A stretch of 64,000 bases of DNA from Onthophagus taurus (lineage: Eukaryota; Arthropoda; Insecta; Coleoptera; Scarabaeidae): assembly GCF_036711975.1 (NCBI RefSeq), contig NC_091966.1, positions 4,471,501 through 4,535,500 on the forward strand. The letters run 5' to 3'. The position numbers and the translations under genes are program-made. The notes under the pieces are model-generated. The model saw nothing but the letters and a program-made list of their open reading frames with translations, was not told the DNA's origin and searched no databases. Shown piece by piece: positions 1 through 9,966 of the stretch; the stretch's first letter is position 1, and each line of letters opens with the position of its first letter.

Positions 1-620
1 TCTTTCACGCTATAATTAGGGTTTCAAAACAGAACTGACCTATCCTAACATTCTTCACACTATAATTGGAGTTTCTTCACGCTATAATTGGGGTACAAAA
101 GAAAACCGACATTCCTTCACGCTATAATTAGGGTTTCAAAACAAAACTGACCTATCCTAACATTCCTTCACGCTATAATTGGAGTTTCTTCACGCTATAA
201 TTGGAGTACAAAAGAAAGCCAACATTCCTTCACGCTGTAATAGGGGATCAAAAGAAAACCGACATTCCTTCACGCTATAATTAGAGGTTCAAAACAAAAC
301 TGACCTATCCTAACATTCCTTCACGCTGTAATTGGAGTTTCTTCACGCTATAATTGGGGTACAAAAGAAAACCGACATTCCTTCACGCTGTAATCGGGGA
401 TCAAAAGACAACCGACATTCTTTCACGCTATAATTAGGGTTTCAAAACAGAACTGACCTATCCTAACTTTCCTTCACACTATAATTGGAGTTTCTTCACG
501 CTATAATTGGGGTACAAAAGAAAACCGACATTCCTTCACGCTATAATTAGGGTTTCAAAACAGAACTGACCTATCCTAACATTCCTTCACGCTATAATTA
601 GCATTTCAAAACAAAACTGA
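1..620. repeat. Satellite array built on a TTCACGCTATAATT core
   Basis: The core TTCACGCTATAATT (variants CACACTATAATT and CACGCTGTAAT) recurs every 20 to 60 bases. It is embedded in larger units of roughly 110 bases that alternate a 'GTTTCAAAACARAACTGACC' half with a 'GTACAAAAGAAAACCGACATTC' type half. The array runs off the left edge of the window. It stops abruptly where LINE-derived sequence begins near 620. No coding function is seen. Confidence 0.85.
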
Positions 621-1370
621 CCTTGGCAGTGTGCATAAAGAGAGCTGGGGGGAAGAGGGAACAGAAAGATAATAATAATAACATAAAGGGAAACACATTA
701 GGGCAGATTGGTCGAGAGAAGGGATAGAACATTATAGGGAAAAGTTGGCAACCTGTGGTCAAAAGGTGGAAGGGTTCGACGAGTTGAATGAACTGTTTGA
801 GGTGGTTAGGGAGGCGACGTTGAAAGAAGAGAGTGGGCGACGGGGGCTTAGACTGGGAAGGAACGAATGGTGGGATAGAGAATGCAGAGAGGTGAAGAGA
901 GAAGCTAGAAGGAGATTGAGACAGTGGGAGAGAGGGGAAGTAGGGATAGATAAATATATAGAGGCCAGGAGAAAATACAAAGAAGAATGCAAGAAAAAGA
1001 AGAGGGAGACTGAGAAGATTAGGGAGTTGAAAGAGCAAAATGATGTATAAAGATACTTAAAAAGGATGTGGAAGGGAAGAGAGGAGGTCAGCAGAGATAT
1101 ACAAATGACGGAATGGAGAACTTACTTCATGGAAATGTTGGGAGGGTTGGAAGAAAGAAGAATTGGAGAGGGAGGGTGAGGGGTGCAATGGGGAGAGGAG
1201 ATAACACTGAAGAAACAGTGAAGAAGAAGCTATGGAAGGTAATAAACGACGTATGCAGAGGAGAGGGGTTTCTGGACATGTGGAGGATAGGGATAACACG
1301 TCTACTGTATAAAAAGGGCAGTAAAATGGTGGTATGCAATTACAGAGGAATCACCATGGACAACGAATTT
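621..1370 (+). mobile_element. Fragment of a non-LTR retrotransposon (linker and start of reverse transcriptase)
   Basis: Frames starting near 745 and 1068 encode charged peptides such as RLRQWERGEVGIDKYIEARR and QMTEWRTYFMEMLGG. These closely match the segment between endonuclease and reverse transcriptase of the larger LINE at 21120-24168 (there [18 protein letters not shown] and [14 protein letters not shown]). Stops and frameshifts break the reading frame and no catalytic domain is complete. It is a dead, truncated copy of the same family in the opposite orientation. Confidence 0.8.
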
Positions 1371-2153
1371 GAGACATCCAGTACTCGTCCGTAATTCCTG
1401 CGTGTTTATGTTGTAGTAAGGCCTCTCTCTTCTGTTTAGCCAATGTCTTTACGTATTATGTGAAACAAGGTTTATTGTTCTTTTTCCCATTTATCTTCAC
1501 CTTCCTGGTTTTTAGTGCTTCTTTTGCACTTTCGGTTATGCTTGACGTAATTTTATTCCATATAGTCGGTGGGTTCTCGTTTCCTGTAATTGTATTCAGA
1601 AATAGTCTGTTCTGATATAACATCTAGGTTGAGGTCTAAAAAAACACACATCACCAGTACCAGATATTTCCTTAGATGCTGACTGCTTTCTTTTTTTCTT
1701 TTTTGATGCAGCTGTTTTTTTTATTTCTCCAATATAGGTGCGTAATTTTTATGTTTTAATAAGAGCATAACTCCTGGGTACGCCTCTGGATAAGGCCATT
1801 TTAATTTCATTATAATTGGATTTGTTTAGAAAATTTAAAACGAAATCAAACGTAGTAAATAAATTTGAAATATACCTATCGTTAATCTACAATATCGTAA
1901 TTATCGCATTATTTGAACACCTGTTTGATAACAAATGTTATAAAAACCAACCAGACTCTTTTTATCTTTTAGGCATACAAATATGTTTATTTAAATACAC
2001 ATCATTTTTTCCCACATTTTTCTTACCTACTGATTAGATTATATTAGTATAAGGTCAAGAACATGTGGCAATACGCTTAGTACACATCACCACAACATCA
2101 TAACTAAATTCAGTATAAAATTGGCGTTTTCAAAATAATTTTGTTTCAGTAAA
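1371..2153. other. Spacer upstream of the membrane-protein gene
   Basis: This AT-rich stretch holds no conserved coding sequence that I can recognise. A 73-codon open frame near 1816 has no family features and is probably chance. The last 100 bases must contain the promoter and 5' leader of the gene starting at 2154. A TTTCAG just before the start codon (2145-2150) could be a 5' UTR splice acceptor. Confidence 0.5.
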
Positions 2154-5100
2154 ATGGTTAAAGATCAAGATCTTTTTGCTTTTGGAAAAAATTATGATAA
2201 CATCAACTTCGAAGGGGTAATTTTGACACCATATGTTTAAATTTATTATTATTAATCATTATTTATTAATATATAAATTTTGTTTTAGCCGTTGGATTGG
2301 TTTTTTCAATTAACACCAATCGAACATGTTTGGAAGTATCAACCTTCATATCTTTTGGTGCATTTCTTATTTATTTTTGGAGGATTAATAACATTACTAC
2401 ATGGTAAATTATATTTGTTTTAATACAGTAAAAACAATAACATGGCGTTTAAACAATAACGGATTAATACGAGGAAGAGAATGTTTGTCATATGAAAAAT
2501 TTTTACACAAATTCGAACAGCTATTCACACCGTTGCGTTCTTTATTAGTTTTAGTTCAATGAAACATATACAATAATCTTACGCTGAATAACAAGTAAAA
2601 CTAGAACTAATACTAGACCTGGAAGTTTCGGGTTTAGCCGTGCTTTTGAAGACGTCCAATAAAAATATGCAACATAGTGATTTCTTATGCTAACTAGCGC
2701 TACCTACCATTGTCACTAATACTAACATTAGACCTAGAACTAGAAACATTCGGATTTAGCCGCACGTCTCTCAAGACGGCTAAACCCGAATGATTCTAGT
2801 TCTAGGTATTGTGTTAGTTTTAGTGATAGTGCTAGTGTAAAACTAGAACTAACACTATACCTAGAAGTAGAAACATTCGGATTTAGCTGCAAGTCTCTCA
2901 AGACGGCTAAATCCAAATGATTCTAGTTCTAAGTATTGTGTTAGTTCTAGTGATAGTGCTAGTGTAAAAGTAGAACTAACACTAGAACTAGAAACATTCG
3001 GATTTAGCCGCACGTCTCTCAAGACGGCTAAATCCAAATGATTCTAGTTCTAGGTATTGTGTTAGTTCTAGTGAAAGTGCTATGTAAAACTAGAACTAAC
3101 ACTAGACCTAGAACTAGAAACATTCGGATTTAGCCGCACGTCTCTCAAGACGGCTAAACCTGAATGATTCTAGTTCTAGGTCTCGTGTTAGTTCTAGTTT
3201 TAGTTTAATGACAAATATCAACAATCTAATGCTGAATAACAATTAAAACTATAACTACAACTAGCATTAGAACTAACACTGGACCTAGAACTAGAAACAT
3301 TTTGGTTTAGCCATACGTCTCTTAAGACGGCTAAACCAGAATGTTTCTAGTTCTAGGTCTAGTGTTAGTTCAATACAAATATGCAGCATAGTGATATCTA
3401 CTGCTAACTAGCGCTACCTTCAAGACGGCTAAACCCGAATGATTCTAGTTCTAAGTCTTGTGTTAGTTCTAGTGATAGTGTTAGCGTAAAACTAGAAGTA
3501 ACACTAGATTGTGTTAGTTGTAGTGATAGTGCTAGTCTAAAACTAGAACTAACACTAGACCTAGAACCATAAAGCTTCCTCAGACGCTTCCGTTCGTCCT
3601 CAGACGCACGGCTAAACCCGAATGTTTCTAGTGCTAGGTCTAGTGTTAGTTTTAGTTTAATGAAAAATATACAAGAATTTAACACTGAATAACAACTAGA
3701 ACTAGAGTTAACACTAGTATTAGAACTAACACTAGACCTAGAACTAGAAATATTCGGACTTAGCCGTCTTAAGAGACGCCCTTCTAAACCCGAATGTTTC
3801 TAGGCCAAGACATTAGTTATATTTTTTGTTCAATAGAAATTCACAACAATCTAGTGCAGAATAACAATAAAAATTGGAACTACCGTTCTTAATTTATACA
3901 TCGCGGAATACCCTGACTTTATCTATAAACATTTATATTTAATATATTTTTTGTCCGTTCTAACGAGGTTCGTTATATCAAGCTTTAACAATATTAATTG
4001 TTACTAATTATATTTTTACAGCATTCATTCGAGGAGGAAGGTTACCATACTTATGGTTAGCTACGGTTTTACACGGACTCGTCGTCGAATTGATTTGTTA
4101 TTTCTTGCCTGATGTAGATAATTTTTGGCACTCCCAAACCCCAATAATGTTTATAGGACGTCGTTTACCACTACACATAATCTTCCTGTGTAAGTATTTC
4201 CCCCAAAAAAAATTAATTTAATTAATTTAAATCATTTTATTTTAGATCCATGCTTTTTGTACCAATCAACTGTGGCTGTTTCAAAACTAAAACTACCAAA
4301 ATGGTCCGAACCATTCGCTGTTGGATTAGGAGTTGTCCTCATCGACATCGTTTATGATATAGTTTGCGTTAATTTCGGACATTGGACGTGGCACGACACC
4401 GATCCTAGTATTGAGGATCGGTTTTATTGGGTCCCATGGAATTCGTTTTATTTCCATGCCACTTTTGCCGCTAGTTTTTCCATTTGGTTTCAATTAACAA
4501 AGAAAATTATCGGAAATAGTAATGATAAATGGGCATCTAACGGGTTTGTATTAATTATGTTATTAATTATAACTTAATATTTTTTTTTTATTTTTAGTTT
4601 CATTAAAGAAATGATTTGCGTTTTAATAACATCACTTCTTGGCGTTCCCGGTGGAGTCTTAATGTTTATTCCAATTTATCATCCATTACACGACATCCAT
4701 AAAATACACAGCGAAGTTACATTCATGTTTTTATTCAGTATCTTCTTATTATTAACTTGGTTAGGGGATCGAAGCGCGAGAGGGAAAGAATCGCCAAAAG
4801 AAACCCAAAAAACGCATTGGAGTAGTTGGTTACTTATTTTCCACTTAATTCTTCATTACGCCACATTTTTGGGGATGTGTTTATATTTTAAACCAGGAAA
4901 TGACATTTCAATCGGTTTAAAAGAGCCGATTGGACCGTGCGATGAATTTTCCCCAGTTCATACACCCTTTGGAATGGTAAAAACAAATCAATTCAATTAA
5001 TTATTAACATTTTTTTTTTATTACTATTTAGGTTCTCCAAAAAAGAAAATATTTATGCCCAACAAATTACGATGAGAAATATTTCGATTGGTCTTGTTTA

Positions 5101-5313
5101 CCGAATAAACAACCGCCACCAAATGGTTCGATTTGGTACACTTCCTGTATTGTTCAGCCCAAGAATATGTTGGAGATAACATTAATAGCGGCGTGTTTAA
5201 GCGTGATCGCTTTAGTTGTGTTTATAAATTTACATTTGAACTCATTTGGAGATGGAGTTTTTGAAAGGATAAAAGGTTTGACCAAAACAACGCTTAAAAA
5301 GAAAAATAAATAA
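2154..5313 (+). CDS. Multi-pass membrane protein of unknown function (434 aa, 6 exons)
   Basis: Six exons join in phase with GT-AG introns: 2154-2216, 2289-2403, 4022-4189, 4246-4543, 4598-4976 and 5032-5313. The product is 434 residues, starting MVKDQDLFAFGKNYDN and ending in a lysine-rich tail (KTTLKKKNK). I count eight or nine hydrophobic spans, for example LLVHFLFIFGGLITLLH, FAVGLGVVLIDIVYDIVC, ICVLITSLLGVPGGVLMFI and a last one, ITLIAACLSVIALVVFINL, near the C-terminus. Between them lie conserved-looking aromatic loops (GHWTWHDTDPSIEDRFYWVP). Between the last two membrane spans lies a cysteine-bearing loop (CPTNYDEKYFDWSCLPN, then WYTSCIV) that could form disulphides. There is no clear signal peptide. 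Intron 2 carries a 1.6-kb palindromic repeat element. I do not recognise the family with certainty. Transporter or channel-like roles are possible, but nothing in the sequence fixes one. Confidence 0.9.
2425..3995. mobile_element. Degenerate pogo/Tigger-like non-autonomous element filled with CTAG-hexamer palindromes
   Basis: It lies in intron 2 of the membrane-protein gene. The left edge reads TACAGTAAAAACAATAACATGG. The right edge (CGAGGTTCGTTATATCAAGC) is the reverse complement of a diverged Tigger-like end, as in the better copy at 27358-28778. The interior is a run of palindromes. Hexamer-phased CTAGAA/CTAACA/CTAGAC tracts face each other around a core stem GTTTAGCCG...CGGCTAAAC with a 14-base loop. 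At least six cores are visible between 2750 and 3800. No transposase remains. Confidence 0.7.
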
Positions 5314-5509
5314 GAGTTTGATTAGTTTTAAAAACATGTAATCAAAATTTGTTTTGTTAAAGAAACGTTTTAATGATGAGTTTGAATTAATATTGTTGAA
5401 ACCTCCATATTTTTTCATTATTACTATTATTATTTCATAAATCTTACCCAAGCACTCAAATGACATCATTGGTAGTATCAACCAGGAATTTTTCAAGAAA
5501 ACCATGGAC
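5314..5509. other. 3' flank of the membrane-protein gene
   Basis: AT-rich sequence following the TAA stop. It is presumably the 3' UTR. No AATAAA followed by a clear cleavage context was chosen. No other feature was recognised. Confidence 0.4.
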
Positions 5510-5650
5510 TAAGCACGTCATCTAGATTTCTACCAGTAATATCATGTCTTCTGCAAGTAGTGTATAGTCATATACCGGGCAGTATTTACTTTTTTTTTAG
5601 CAGTATCTAGTCTTCTATTAGTATGTAGTCACCTATTAGTAGTATCTAAG
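5510..5650. repeat. Left half of an AGTATCTAGTCTTCTA minisatellite
   Basis: Imperfect copies of AGTATCTAGTCTTCTA alternate with TATAGTCACCTATTAGT, about 36 bases per pair. The same repeat resumes at 8760-8985. The intervening LINE block therefore appears to have been inserted into one minisatellite. Confidence 0.7.
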
Positions 5651-5657
5651 TAGGTCG

Positions 5658-7990
5658 ATGAAGTTTCACTTAATTAACGAAGAAAATCTTGAAACAACAG
5701 CATCTATGACTCTGGAGACATCCCTTAGGACTGACTGGCTTTTCGTTTGTAGCACTACAAAAATCACTGCATATACAAGGCTTTATAAAAAATGTGAGGA
5801 AGCAAATGGAGCCAATCAGTTTGGATTTAAAAGCAGATTTGGAACCAGAGAAGCCATATTTAGTCTCCAGACACTTGTGCAAAATTGCCAAGATCAAAGA
5901 AAGGACGTCTTTATGTACTTCATTGACTATGAGAAGGCATTTGACAAAGTTAAAAACAATTTTCTGATAAAAAAACTTTTGAGTTCTGGGCCTAGCTGCA
6001 AGGATACAAGATTAATTGGTAATCTATATTTGCACCAAAAAGCGGAAGTCTGGGTAAATAACGCTGGAATAACAGACCCATGGACACCTACGCCTCATTG
6101 GTTTGGTGGCCCAAAACATAAGACAGCACAACAACAGTTGGCACAAATCCAGCGGTTAGCATGTCTTAACATAACAGGTGCAATGAGATCTTGTCCGACG
6201 GCTGCTTTGGAAGCCCTACTCGGTCTCACACCGCTCCATTTATATATACAAAAGGAGGCAGCCTGAAGTGCCTTATCACTGAAAACAATTTCTTCACTCA
6301 AGTTGATGCAGGGTAACCTCAGAGGACACCTCGAGATCCTCAAGGACCAATGTCTAAATCACCTGATTGAAATTAAAACGAACCCCATACCGACAGAATA
6401 CAACTTCAACCAGCCGTATAAGATCATATTTAGAAGCAGGCATGATTGGGCGAAGGGAGGACCTTAACTAAAAAGAGGAGACCTAGCCTGGTACACCGAT
6501 GCTTCAAAGACAGTAAGATCTGGAGTAGGCATGGGCATCAGTGGACCAAATAGCCACATCAAATTGCCCCTCAGCTAGGACTTAACAATTTTCCAAGCAG
6601 AAGTTCTTGCTATAAACTTCTGCACCGCTTTGAACCTACAGAAGGGACAAAAAGGTGCATCCATAAACATTTTCACAGATAGTCGGGCCGCCTTACAGGC
6701 AATTCAGGCCTACACGTGTGACTCCGCACTGATCAGAGAGTGTACCAACAACATGAGAGAACTCGCTAGGGGCAATGATGTTACCCTATGGTGGGTTCCA
6801 GGTCACAGCAACATTGAGGGCAATGAGAAGCCGACAAGCTGGCCAAAGAGGCAGCGAACACGCCCTTCATTGGACCCCAACCTGGTTGTGGACTACAAAA
6901 AAGCCACCTAAAACAAATAATCAACAACTGGGAGGTTTCAAAGATAGCCTTACACTGGAAAGAACTTCCAGGTCACAGATCAGGACACAACATTTTCGGT
7001 AAAACTCCCTTGTTACCTACCGACGTAAAGGTTCAAGACCTCAGGACAATACTAAGGCTCATTAACGACCTACATTTGCCCTAAACCTTTGGAGGGCTAA
7101 AGTTACAATAGATGTTATAGGTCGCGGTAACGAGAGGGGCCGCTCTCCTCAGCCCGGCAGCAATAATAATAAAATAATAATAAAGGGTGTATCCTGCCCC
7201 CGATGCTGTTCAACCTGTATGAAGCAAGAGTATTTTCCAAGTCAATCTCGAATAGTCTCTTTGGAATTAAAGCAAATGGAACCTCCATTAACAATATCTG
7301 GTATGCGGATGACACCGTAATATAAAGCCAAAGACAAGGTTTGAAAATTAATATCAGCAAGACCAAACTTATGGTGGTTAGTAAAAACGATACTCCACAC
7401 ACTCGAATACATGTTGATGGAGAGATCATCGAACAGGTCAAACGATTTAGACACTTGGGATGCATGATCAATTAGGGATGGAACCCGGATTAAGAGATAC
7501 GATGCAGGATTGAACAAGTTAGAACAACCTTTCTAAGACTTCAAAAATTTCTTGCGGACACGAACCTGAATTTCAGCCTCAGATATAGGATGGTAAAGTG
7601 CTACGTAAAGTTCTCCTATATGGGTTGAGACATGGACGCTGAAAATATCAATCATCAATAAAATCGAAGCCTTCGAAATGTGGATCCTGTGGCGAATGTT
7701 ATCTTGAGTCGATCACCTGAGTATTTCTAACGTCTCATTCTCCAGGAAAAAATTGAGGGAAGAAAAAGAGGAATAGGTAGAAAAAAATTATCGTGGCTAA
7801 CAATAAAAAATATCCGTCAGTGGACTTCCAAACATTACAAAATGCTGCACATAATACAACTATGTGATAGGAAAAGCGATGAACGCCGATGCAGGAATCT
7901 GCATGGCACTTTAACCCTGGAAGGTTATGCTTATTTTTATACGAAAAGGCTATGCTTCGTCGAATAGACAACGACACTACTCAAAAAGGT
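5658..7990 (+). mobile_element. RTE-like LINE reverse transcriptase, broken and interrupted by another LINE
   Basis: The 5' part (5658-6060) encodes reverse transcriptase pieces: FGFKSRFGTREAIFSLQTL, then FIDYEKAFDKVKNN with the palm aspartate region. The 3' part (7187-7990) resumes with CILPPMLFNLY, the catalytic-type YADD box in NIWYADDTVI, and a downstream ISKTKLMVVSKN segment. It ends in a typical tail peptide (QEKIEGRKRGIGRKKLSWL). Stops and frameshifts show it is dead. The two halves are separated by the RNase H-bearing LINE at about 6060-7186. Confidence 0.8.
6060..7186 (+). mobile_element. 3' end of an RNase H-bearing LINE nested in the RTE-like LINE
   Basis: It encodes QIQRLACLNITGAMRSCPTA and LLGLTPLHLYI, typical of the region after reverse transcriptase in I/R1-type LINEs. 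An RNase H domain follows: WYTDASKT near 6492, FTDSRAALQAI near 6675, and WWVPGHSNIEGNE near 6790. It ends in an AATAAT-type tail (about 7160-7185), as in I-clade LINEs. The frame is broken by stops and frameshifts. The exact 5' junction is uncertain by about 30 bases. Confidence 0.75.
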
Positions 7991-8759
7991 GATACAGATG
8001 ACCTATGCACCAACAACTTGGAAAATCGATTGTAATTAATTAATTAGTTTATGTAACTGGAAGAAAAACAAAAATGGATCATTTTTTAATAATATTTACT
8101 TCAGAAAATCAACATACATGGCTGTAGTCATTTGGATTGTTTTACACAACTAAGGTGTTAGAAAAAATCAAGTTAAAGTAACTAGAATCGTTTAAATATA
8201 TTTTTATCTTGTAAAATAACGTATTAACTTACAAGTAAACACATTCTCATGAGAACCTAGTTACTGTATATGCAAGACGCACTTTCTGCTCACTACACAG
8301 ACTTTTATGACATTTTGCACAGAATGATTTCGTTGATTAGAGGGACAAATAGCGCAAATCTGTTTTTTTTAGGATTTTTTATTTGTTTAGTATAATCATC
8401 ATTAATTGGTATTACATTTTCAATATTACTTCGCACCGACTTAAGCAATATTGGTATTACAAGAACAATTTCGTTGCCATTCATTTTCTTGATAGTGCTA
8501 CTTTGGTGCACATCATATTATCATAAATCAAACATAAAACCAAGAAACAATAATACAATTACATCAGAAAACGCATCTCGGAAATTCCAAAGTTACGCAA
8601 AAGCTATGTTCGACGACTTACAATTAAAAAAACCATACTTACGAGATGCTGCACTTCCGCACGCACCATAGTAGCAGAAAACAAGCAAAAACAAGAATTT
8701 TTTCCAACAAATTTTAAATATGTGTCGTTGATTCGACGAAGTTTAGCCGTCCAGGATTA
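7991..8759. other. Unannotated AT-rich spacer
   Basis: No gene family was recognised. Two open frames of about 65 codons overlap on opposite strands around 8305-8671. They have no motif, start context or splice partners that would support them. TTGGTATTAC is repeated near 8407 and 8450. Confidence 0.4.
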
Positions 8760-8985
8760 AGAAGAAGAAGGTCTCTATCAGAAGTATATAGTCTTTTACT
8801 AGCAGTAAATAGTCACCTCTAGGTAGTATCTAGTGTTTTCCCAACATTATCTAGTCTTCTACAAGTAGTATATAGTCGCCTATTGGTAGTATATCAAGTA
8901 TATAGTTATCTATTAGTAGTATCTAGTTCTCTACCAGTAATATCTAGTGTTCTAAAAGTAGGCAGTATCTGGTCTTTTACAAACA
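8760..8985. repeat. Right half of the AGTATCTAGTCTTCTA minisatellite
   Basis: About six imperfect units of AGTATCTAGT(C)TTCTA plus AGTATATAGTCACC occur here. They match the short array at 5510-5650 on the other side of the LINE block. Confidence 0.75.
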
Positions 8986-9720
8986 GGTGCAACCTCAGAG
9001 TTGAATGCAGACTTGTTGATAAAGTATAAGAGTGATGTTCAGTATATATTTGTATACTATTCAGCAATAACTATTTATAATTGAAACAATATAGTACAAT
9101 TTAGCGATGAGATACTCCAGGTTCATTGTGTGGTGATTATAAGGAATGAAATCTTATGTAGATAACAAAAATTCCACAATGATGTACATTTATTCAGAAG
9201 TTATGTACAACAATTGTTTCGCTTTATTAGAGCGTCTTCAGGTACAACTATAAGTGATAATTAAAATTAAGGAATTATTATCTCTTACCGTCAATCAATT
9301 ATCGAACTCGTTCTGTAGAAAGTGAAGATAACGATCTCCGTTTAATGTATCATAAAAAATGTACGGTCCAAGAATTCTTGAAGAAGTGACACACAATATA
9401 GTATAAAACTCAATTTTTGCCTTTAAATTTTATTTCACTATTATTTGACATTGACATAATTTTTAACAATTTAAATTGATTGCGCCATCTATTCCCTAAA
9501 AGTTCAATTAAACTATAAAATTTTTTACAAATCTTTTACAACATAAAATTATTTATAAAAGTTATTAATTAAATTATTTCATTACAATTTACTCGGATAA
9601 ATTTTAATTAAGTATGCGTATTCGTTTAGTTTTAAATTCTTTTAACAACCCAACCGTAAATTATCGCTCCCTACATTACCTACATCCGTTGTATTCTCAT
9701 TTATAACCGTCAACTGATTT
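8986..9720. other. Spacer upstream of the kinesin gene
   Basis: AT-rich sequence with no coding signal that I can support. It contains the hammerhead-like motif at 9204-9246. Otherwise nothing is recognised. Confidence 0.4.
9204..9246 (-). ncRNA. Hammerhead-ribozyme-like motif (type I, minimal stem III)
   Basis: Read on the minus strand, TGTAC is followed by CTGAAGA, then a hairpin (GCT, 7-base loop, AGC), then GAAAC, AATT, GTT and finally GTACA. TGTAC and GTACA form a perfect 5-bp stem I. CTGAAGA and GAAA match the two conserved hammerhead core strands. GTT fits the NUH cleavage triplet. One extra base sits between the core A9 position and stem II, as at the other motif sites in this window. 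Similar ribozymes are known in Penelope-like retroelements. No reverse transcriptase is visible nearby. This is inferred from the folding pattern only. Confidence 0.45.
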
Positions 9721-9966
9721 CAAATAGTTGTCATAGTTGTTTAACTTTTGAAGTCCAGTGAAGTCTCGTTTATTTATTAGTTTGTTAGCTGAGTTTGATC
9801 GTAATCGTTTTTCTTAATTCGTAAGTAATTCATTCTTATTAAGTTTTCTTATTTACGGTTATGAAAAACACATCACCTTTTATTTTCTTTTTTAGAGCTC
9901 AAATAAACAACGTTTTAATCTATAACTTTATTAACTGTTAATCAAGATATTTATAATCAACAAAAT
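9721..9966 (+). promoter_or_regulatory. Probable promoter-proximal region and 5' UTR of the kinesin gene, with a UTR intron
   Basis: A consensus donor GTAAGTAAT at 9821 and a pyrimidine-rich acceptor TTTCTTTTTTAG ending at 9895 define a likely 75-bp intron in the 5' UTR. The leader then runs to the ATG at 9967 (context AAAATATGG). The transcription start was not located. Confidence 0.5.

Noticed and set aside
1..620. Possible CRISPR-like repeat/spacer pattern
   Set aside because: The intervals between repeats are themselves repeated, and the genome is clearly eukaryotic, so this is satellite DNA.
598..1339. Minus-strand frames rich in Pro, Ser and Leu
   Set aside because: Antisense shadows of the plus-strand LINE fragment.
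8305..8671. Overlapping 65- to 68-codon frames on both strands
   Set aside because: No motif or supporting signal; length is expected by chance.
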